Position numbers and translations under genes: made by a program. From Eumeta japonica (lineage: Eukaryota > Arthropoda > Insecta > Lepidoptera > Psychidae): a DNA stretch of 64,000 bases. Shown piece after piece: positions 56,900-64,000 of the stretch; the first letter of the stretch is position 1; each line of letters starts with the position of its first letter. The stretch is from the NCBI GenBank assembly GCA_005406025.1, contig BGZK01000738.1:186001-250000 (forward strand), written 5' to 3'. Under the pieces are notes generated by a model that saw nothing but the letters and a program-made list of their open reading frames with translations, was not told the DNA's origin and did no database searches.

Positions 56900-57150
56900 G
56901 GTAGTAAGCAAATAAAAAGTCTAAAAAAACGGGTGATCTTGCAGTGAAATTCCTAAAATTTCCGCTGTATTTATCAGTGATTTTCAGCTCCTCTACTTCA
57001 CAAACATACGTAGTTTTCTGTAAGTATTTGAGCTCTTGGAGCCCAAATTTCAAAAAACTGTTGATCCTGCACGCTATCTGTGAACGTTCTAGCAACGTGT
57101 GAGCTTACAGCGTTCAAAAAAATACTTAACAATAAATTATTAAGCTCTCC
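56900..57150 (-). repeat. Inverse-strand fragment of the 12.5-kb repeat family
   Basis: gtgatcttgcagtgaaattc then ctaaaatttccgctg at about 56932-56967, and ttgatcctgcacgctatctg at 57060, match the reverse complement of the 'gaagtttcagggttggcctacag' module at 15.93 kb. Non-coding. Confidence 0.45.
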
Positions 57151-57719
57151 GAGCTCAAATGATCGATTTTAATAAGTGTTGAAATCATGGAATTCAAAAT
57201 TATGGATCTATAAAAAAACGTTAAATCAAAATCTGATACAGTACACAACTTACCGGTATGAAATCATAAAAACTGTATATCAATGTTCATTGCACTGTAA
57301 GAAAAGAGAGATTCCACGAAGGACATATTGAATATTGCGATACAATCTAGAAATTGTATTATATCAAATAGCAGCATACCAAAAACTAATAACGGTGAAT
57401 TGGCACGCGACCGCACGTTCACACGCATGACGTCCCCTCAATCATTCCCACGCGCGAGATGGGATCTCATGATTGTAAGTCCAATGATAAATCCGTATTG
57501 AATACAGTCTTCACGTTCTAGGTACAGTTAGCTTTAACTGTAGCCGTATTTACTTAACATTTTAACATAGTTTAGCCATAAAATAAATTTACACCGACAA
57601 TGAATAAATTGTACTCTCACAAATAAAACCGTACCATTGCCCTATTTATATTTGTAACATACATTCGGTATTCTTTGAGTACACTTTGAGTACAAAAACT
57701 TTTCTATGCTTCGCCATAG
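57151..57719. other. Non-coding stretch
   Basis: Nothing recognised. Confidence 0.45.
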
Positions 57720-57965
57720 GTATCATTATTGTTTTTATATTTACAAGATGTTTTTATAAATTTTTTGTTTTAGAAAAATATTCATCCATATTAATAACGT
57801 AGATATTATGATGGTATTTCGTTTTCTGACATACTTTCCGTGACCTTAGGGCACATCAAAATATTTATCCTTACTAACATCATGCATATTACTATGGTAT
57901 TTATATTTATGAGATACTTTCAGTAACCCTTAGCCATAGTAAAGTATTTATCTATACCGGTTGAT
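57720..57965 (+). repeat. Degenerate ~83-bp tandem repeat
   Basis: Units start with ggtattt at 57813 and 57896 (period 83), plus a worn earlier unit. Each contains a gaga/gaca-tactttcngtaacc part and an aaagtatttatccatatt part. The same unit recurs at 59300-59455, next to a Helitron-type 5' end, so it is probably an internal array of that element family. Confidence 0.65.
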
Positions 57966-57979
57966 ACTGGCACATTGTA

Positions 57980-58650
57980 TATAGAGAAAAAATAATAATG
58001 TTTTGAAATATGAATCCAGAGAAGGATAAAAATCAGAAACTCGGTTGACCCTGCAAGCAATTGCTAAAATTTCCACTGTGATATTTATTGAGGTATTTCA
58101 TTTTGAAACTTGATTTCAAAAATGTATTTCTCTTAATCTTTTGAAGGTTTTCAAGCTCAACAATTTGAAAGACGATGGATCCTACAGACTATCCTTGAAA
58201 CTTTTTATTATTTTCGAGCCGAAATCGTCCAAAGATATAAATAACAGTTTATTTTAGTGCTTTTTTTGAACTCTATGTGCTAAAAACATATTTATAATAC
58301 AGTTTGAGCTTCGAGTTAAAATGTAATTTTATTTAAAAAAAGGAACTATTTTTCTAATATTTAAATTCCTACATCTTTCGAATGCGTCATTGGATTTTGA
58401 CCTGTTTTACGTCATTCGACGCAGTCCTTAATAGAAAAAGATGACCGATTACCAAACATCAATTCATCAACAATTTCACAAGTTACTTAAAAAACCCTGC
58501 TTTACAAAATTTTCGTCAACGGTATCTCTCGAACGAACCAACCGGTTTTTGATATAAGTTGCAACGATCGACGGTGTATTTTTTTTAAGGAAAAGAGTTA
58601 GTTAGGCTTCGAAATTTATCGAAAAAGGATTTCAGTAATCCATCAGAGGC
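57980..58650 (-). repeat. Inverse-strand copy of the 12.5-kb repeat family
   Basis: Contains ggttgaccctgcaagcaatt then gctaaaatttccactg at 58043, gatcctacagactatccttg near 58187, aatgcgtcattggattttga near 58381 and cattcgacgcagtcct near 58413, all reverse complements of modules in the 12.5- and 15.4-kb blocks. Confidence 0.6.
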
Positions 58651-59295
58651 AGATGGCAGAGGTCCTGTCCTTTTTTATTAAATCAATACAAACTGAAGGG
58701 GTGTTAGCAAATTTTGGAAAGACCAAGCAGCTACGTTGTCGACAGGAACGGGTATAATACAAAGTGTCTGATGAACGATGGCAGAAATCGATTCCTATTC
58801 TGCCTATTCTTCATGATAATCTTTTTTGTTCCCAAGAACAAAAGCACCAAAACGCCTAAGTCACACCACGTAGTGTGTAAATATATGCAAATGAAGAGCT
58901 GAGGCACTTTTTGGGTGCATAGTTTTTGTACTTTGGGCATTCAAGGTGAGTGCTGATCATGTATACGCTGACATCCTGAACCTAAAAAGATACAAATTTT
59001 GCTTTTTGTTAGATATCGATAAGAACGTCTCGCAAATTCAAGAGCGTTTAATGATAAAATTCATCAGTTTAAGACAATAAGATAGTGACTTGGTATCAAC
59101 AGAAAAATGATATCCGCTCATTGTTTTAAATAAAAAAAAGTAAGGGATTGTCCCTGCAAAAGGGCTGAACATAAATGAAAAAGAAGTATTTCATCTTTCC
59201 ATTTTGTGAAAGCAGGGGTGATGCGCAAGATGGGATCGTTGAGCTATTTCTAAATTTAAAAACAATGTTATGGTATTTGAACCGAAGAACGATAA
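58651..59295. other. Non-coding stretch
   Basis: Nothing recognised. Overlapping 60-70 codon frames at 58714-58940 are mutually antisense and have no domain. Confidence 0.45.
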
Positions 59296-59299
59296 AAAA

Positions 59300-59640
59300 A
59301 TATATTTTATTTACGAGATACTTTTAGTAACCTTGCGGTAGGATAATCCATTCTAATATTATCCATATTAGTATGCCATTTACATTTACGAGGTACTTTC
59401 AGTAACCCTTGGGCACAATAAAGTATGTATCCATATTAATAATATGAATCCGAAAGTGACTTTGTTTGTCTCTTGGGTGAATTTCAACGAAACCCTAAAA
59501 TCGTTTAGAATTAAAATTAATAGACTAATAGATTTATATTTGAAAATGAACATGGGATATTTTTTCAAATGAAACTTACTTTACAAGAACTCATAACACA
59601 GCTCAACAGTGGTTTCGCTGCATTTGATATTTGAATGACC
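59300..59640 (+). mobile_element. Helitron-type 5' end preceded by tandem units
   Basis: Two units of the 83-bp repeat (59301-59372, 59373-59429) lead into TCcatattaataatatgaat then ccgaaagtgactttgtttgt at 59430, the 5' end of the Helitron-type family. A matching CTRR end was not found, so the right boundary is arbitrary. Confidence 0.5.
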
Positions 59641-59826
59641 TTAGGAAAAGTCAATATCAACGACCTTAAGAATAAACTCACTTTTTAGAAAATGGGTCTA
59701 TTTATTTATTTTATCGACATGTTCATATTCAACTCATAAAGCAAAATTTAAAGGAGTAATTCAATTTTTTTAATATAATTCTTATTAGTACTATCAAAGG
59801 CTTTTAGTCTAAGTTCCAAACTTAAA

Positions 59827-60382
59827 TCGACCTTCACCGAGCTGATAATAGAATGAAACATATTTTATAACAAATTTCGTATATTAGAAAATATATTTTA
59901 AAAATGGGTTTGCTAAAAAAATCCTGGACAGACTATTTTTAATTATTTTTTAAAAAATATTTTTTTATTAAATGTTGCAACATCAAGATAATAAGAAAAT
60001 TTTTATCCTTACTTAAAGTATAAAACGTATAGAATGTGCAGCCGTTGGGTTGTTTATTATTCACCTGGACAAACTACTCGGTTGCCAGGTAGAAACAGGT
60101 CGATGCCAGTTATCTTCACTTGATTGGATAATAGAAAAAATTATTTTTTATTATTAAAATTATAAAAAAAGTTATATCAATATAAGCGCTGTATCATTGC
60201 GAACACGTTGATATAGGGTTGTCTGCAAAAAATCCGGTCCGGTTTAAAATATTTTTTAAAAAATAATTAAAAATAGTCTGTCCAGGATTTTTTTAGCAAA
60301 CCCAATTTTAAAATATATTTTCTAATATACGAAATTTGTTATAAAATATGTTTCATTCTATTATCAGCTCGGTGAAGGTCGA
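59827..60382. mobile_element. Foldback element with 137-bp inverted arms
   Basis: 59827-59963 and 60246-60382 are reverse complements over about 137 bases with very few mismatches (one seen in 'ttttaaaaatgggtttgc' against 'ttttaaaattgggtttgc'). The arm starts tcgaccttcaccgagctgat and includes tgctaaaaaaatcctggaca. About 280 bp of unrelated sequence lies between the arms, with acctggacaaactactcgg and a degenerate partial repeat of it. Similarity fades just outside both arms. Non-coding; class not clear. Confidence 0.88.
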
Positions 60383-61594
60383 CCTAAGTTCGAATCTTCT
60401 ACTATTAGTAATACATAATCTATTCAGAAAAAAAAGAGATAAGAGTAGAAAACATAATATTTTTCACAATCTTTTCTTATAAATTTTTTTTTATGTGATT
60501 TTTAGAAGTCATGTCTTCGTTCGGTCTAGCAGTATTCTGTTGTCATGGGACCATTCCGCCGACCTGGACAACTTTTCTGCATCACTTTTGAATTCTGGTG
60601 TAGCGTACTCTTCGTTCCTTGCTGAAATTTTTAACATTACAGGAACATTGTACTCGAATATTGCATAAAATTACACTATATATAAAGTGTAACTTTATGC
60701 AATGTTCGAGCCCACGTCAATGTTTAAATTTGAAGACCGTTAAAAATTCTCGCTTTTAGTTTTTTCATACTCAGCTTTGGAAATCCTCTACAAATACAAG
60801 TGTAATGATCTGTTTTTTTCTGATGCTATGAAGAATTGTTTCTCCCTGCCCAGCTTTATGATTTTTTTTTTTTTGCTACCAATCAATGGCTCATTTACAA
60901 CGTTAGTTTTAAAAATAATTAATTATTTGCTCATCAGTCATTTTTATTTCAATGTTTTCTCATTTGATACACGTTTGACTATCCTTAAGACAAACAAAGC
61001 AAAAGATATTTTAGATGCGTGAAAAGAAAACGCATTAAACGCACTTAACCCTCTAAGACCTCATTTCTCTAAACAATTTTAACAACTAACAGGCGGTTAA
61101 TTTATATTTAGAATTGTTCCCTCATACAAAATAGTATTTAATTTTGTTTCAGCGTCCTGTTAATTTTTAACATCGTTTGGTGAAATTGGATCTAATACAA
61201 AGTAGAATTTTGAACATTATTGTTAACTAGAATAACAAAAAGTCTAGAGCCAATTTAATATGACTAAGGAATTATTCGTATATTTTATATTCTCAAACAC
61301 TAAAGTTCAGGATAATAAAAAAACTTGTATCGAAACATTACCTACTACTTATGTTAAACTTAAAGGACTAATTCGAATTACCTTTTTACGTTTTATAGGT
61401 ATCTTTTGTGTCAGGTGTTTATTAAATTCTAAATTTGAGATATACTTCCTGCTTTTTTAAATTTATATATTACTAGTAGATACACCACGATGGAGAACTC
61501 TGTTGCATGTCAAAACATGCAATACAAAATAATCATATTTTCTGATTGTGCTGATTTAAAAGCTTATTTTTTTTTTACAAATCTAAGAGACCGT
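60383..61594. other. AT-rich stretch
   Basis: No gene. Contains an imperfect 25-bp hairpin at about 60653-60710 (ctcgaatattgcataaaa..ttatgcaatgttcgag). Confidence 0.5.
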
Positions 61595-61700
61595 TGACCT
61601 AAATATTCTACCACAAACTTGATACCTCCACGCACTCCCGAGAAAAAAGATCTCTATAGTCATACAGGCAGACAAACGGACAACGCATTGACTTTATAAA
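61595..61700 (+). mobile_element. Dispersed lepidopteran repeat fragment
   Basis: gaccgttgacctaaatattc, acttgatacctccacgcac and catacaggcagacaaacgga are the typical run of a repeat also seen in part at 43290. Non-coding. Confidence 0.45.
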
Positions 61701-61854
61701 GGTTCCTTTTAAGATTTTACAGATCCCTAAAAGACAGGCGCACACATAAATTCTTATTTCACATTTACCGAATACTGTGTTAGACTCTTCGTTCATTTGT
61801 TTATTATGTTAATTCAATACGTCAATAGTTTGATAATACCAATTCTCTAGAGTG

Positions 61855-61985
61855 CACGACATTTTCTGCCACCTTCCGACCGCGCCCTCGGCCCGAGCAC
61901 CGTGACCTTTTCAAGCCGAAGATAAAAGATTTTCTATTTCATTTTGTCTTCATCTCTCCACTTCGCTTAATAGGCGGTCCGGATT
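61855..61985. promoter_or_regulatory. Short CpG-rich island
   Basis: GC-rich core at 61868-61912 in AT-rich DNA. Weak candidate cis-element. Confidence 0.25.
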
Positions 61986-63395
61986 TTTTTTTTATTTTTA
62001 TAATATGCTATTTCCAATCACATTCTTAAAGTTACTCCGTTCTATAATAAATTGCTCCAGTGATTGGGTATTTATATGCTTACCCAACAGAATGCCAATA
62101 AAAAACAATATACGACTATGTTTTACAATACTAACATCGATGTATTTAGACATTTGTTGTGGAATTCAACAGGTCTGTCATCAGCTGTCAAACGTCATCG
62201 AGTAGTATATACGTTGCGCATAGTAAACCTCTCTATATTTATAAACACGTAAGGCCAAATATAATTTAGTCACTATTAAGAGCTAAGCCCGTAAATATTA
62301 CGTACATTATTTCGTACCTCAATCGCACATTTCATAGCAATCCCGCTAAGTTGTTTGCGAAAAATAATGAAATACATCACGTCGAATGTTAACGTAATAA
62401 ATTTAATGTATTTTAATTTAATTAAAATAGGACATGATGGAACAACAAGCATATTAATAAATCAATAAAAGTAACATTGATATGGACCACACGAAAACGT
62501 CATCATAGCCCAAAACGTTCCTCACGTAATATACAAATGTATAGTAAGTCGCTTAAGGCACCAACGACATATTATTATGAATGGATTTTGTGGTACTTTT
62601 AGGTGTTTCAATTTATTGTGTATTATACAAAGTGCCTGGAATTATCAAAATGTTACAAAGCGATTTTAAATTTCATATTTTTTATTAATTTTGTAAGATT
62701 TGAGATACCTAGATACCCAGTACGTCTATCAGTTTTTGTATACTTGCCTATGTTTGCGATGATTTTGATTAAAGTGTACATCACTAGTGATGAGTTACAA
62801 AAATACGTTGATTCAATTTGATATCTTGCTAAATAAATCTTTGCGATTTTTATCCATTCCTTAGTCAACTCTAAAAAACTAATATCTATAATGTAATAGT
62901 ATTTAATTAAAGAAAATTTCATGTTTATTACAAACAATATAAAAATAGAATAGAATATGAAAATAAGAGTGTTCATGTAATTGTAGTAGTTAAATATTAT
63001 AATTCCTTTGGCGTGTTACGAGAAACAGATCAAAGTGTATATATTCACAGTGCTTGTGTACAAAATTGCGTGCGCCGATGTAACACACCATAAAATTAGG
63101 CGCCGAAGTAATATACCATAATGTATCTCGATGCCGTTTCTGTTTTTAAATTTTTACAACTTTATGACGTACATAGCTACGAAATGTAACTTTTCATTTA
63201 TCGTGTTATAAAATTAAACTGTAAACCTTTAAATGTCTAAGGTGCTGAATTAAATTCGGGTTATCTCTCGACCATTGCAATTTTTGCATATTTTTTATTC
63301 ACAATTTTACTCTTTACACACTTATACAGACCGATGTAAGATTTTCATTAATGCCTCTAAAAACTAACAGAAAATCATAACTTTCTTAGTATATT
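61986..63395. other. AT-rich non-coding stretch
   Basis: I see nothing in it beyond short spurious frames. Confidence 0.5.
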
Positions 63396-63396
63396 T

Positions 63397-63690
63397 TTGT
63401 CAAATTTTTATCATCCCACCTCGTTCTCTCTCAATTCGAGATCGAAACTCTTGGTTGGTCAAGTACAGGTACCGACGACTGTTGTTCCCATCTACGGCAT
63501 CCGTGGCCAGCAGCTTAACATTCTCACCGAGGCTCGTGCGCTGATAGGTTCGTATTCGATGAAACATTCGTTAGCCGATTCGTCATTAGCCGGGATCCGA
63601 ACTAAATACCTTCAGAGAACAACGCTTCGACCACTCCGCCGCCATTCCGCTCTTTATATACATAGTTACGTGTATACATAGTTACAGCGT
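63397..63690 (+). other. GC-enriched block with a 94-codon open frame
   Basis: The top strand stays open from 63397 to 63681, and its middle (VPTTVVPIYGIRGQQLNILT, then EARALIG) looks more protein-like than any other frame in the window. A pyrimidine-rich tract ends at an AG near 63443 and a GT follows at 63548, so an internal exon of about 35 codons is possible. I recognise no family, and the sequence could equally be a conserved non-coding element. Confidence 0.3.
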
Positions 63691-64000
63691 GATTAATTAG
63701 CGTCGGTTAGTCATATACTTAGCGCGTAGTCTGGGCGTTAATTTATTAATTCTGCGGCTTTATAAAAGCTTTTGCTGGAAAATTAATTTTAGATTAATAT
63801 TCCAATCAAACAGAAATTGCCGGGTTCGTGGGTTGTTTCTGCTTTACTGTCGGCGGTTTCGCTGAATACGTATATGATGTTAGGTAAACTTCACCATGTA
63901 GATGAACATCTGCAATGATTTTTGTATACAGTACGCGTATACCAAAATGACTTGTGGAGCATGCGCATCCGCTCTGTCGCAGCGTGCACCTAGGAGAAGC
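63691..64000. promoter_or_regulatory. Cluster of homeodomain-type motifs
   Basis: gattaattagcg (63690), gttaatttattaattctgcg (63738) and ggaaaattaattttagatta (63777) give a run of TAATTA-type cores, with ctttataaaagctttt in between (63760). The block adjoins the GC-enriched segment before it and could be the AT-rich half of the same cis-element. Inference. Confidence 0.3.

Noticed and set aside
1..64000. CRISPR array, operon or prokaryotic-type defence system
   Set aside because: No spaced identical direct repeats with unique spacers and no cas-like or operon-like gene order; the window is insect nuclear DNA. The 100-bp satellite has no spacers.

Overview
The window looks like non-coding DNA from a lepidopteran (moth or butterfly) nuclear genome. 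The case rests on repeats that are typical of Lepidoptera: a tRNA-derived SINE with A and B boxes, the repeat carrying the phrase 'gtgcgagtcggactcgcg', Helitron-type termini (TC...ctaatattata at one end, gcgggcaaaagCTAG at the other), mariner and piggyBac relics with the correct TA and TTAA target sites, and RTE-like and CR1/jockey-like reverse transcriptase fossils. The background is strongly AT-rich and long reading frames are absent. I found no intact host protein-coding gene, no rRNA, no canonical tRNA gene and no CRISPR array. Species assignment below the order is not possible by eye.

Layout. 0-12 kb: AT-rich DNA with a 100-bp tandem satellite (2.6-3.8 kb), a decayed mariner (5.6-6.4 kb), a dispersed lepidopteran repeat (8.1-9.0 kb) and several short CpG-rich islands. 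12-18.5 kb: a degenerate ~158-bp tandem repeat, a related dispersed repeat, a CR1/jockey-type retrotransposon fossil with an inverted internal segment, then microsatellites. 18.5-30 kb: SINE-like repeats, a 384-bp MITE with 31-bp perfect terminal repeats, a tRNA-derived SINE abutting an internally deleted mariner, and a CpG-rich block ending in a TATA/initiator-like promoter candidate at 29.5 kb. 30-35 kb: two clear nested insertions, a 5'-truncated retrotransposon tail inside a SINE-like repeat (7-bp target duplication) and an internally deleted piggyBac inside an RTE reading frame (TTAA duplication). 35-47 kb: mostly featureless AT-rich DNA, one long perfect hairpin at 36.8 kb, a LINE endonuclease fossil and further RTE and SINE fragments. 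47-64 kb: a second copy of the 26-kb mariner family, Helitron-type elements, another RTE fossil, a foldback element with 137-bp arms, and the last CpG-rich islands.

How it fits together. The protein-coding remnants are all transposase, endonuclease or reverse transcriptase, and all are broken by stops, frameshifts or deletions. The plausible host-functional part is the set of roughly 15 CpG-rich islands standing out from the AT-rich, transposon-filled background. They look like candidate cis-regulatory elements or promoters of a gene outside the window or with very large introns; this is inference. A second theme is the number of near-perfect short-loop inverted repeats (14-23 bp arms). At least two lie exactly at rearrangement points inside transposon fossils, which suggests templated fold-back copying. 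I did not see a convincing undescribed multi-gene system.
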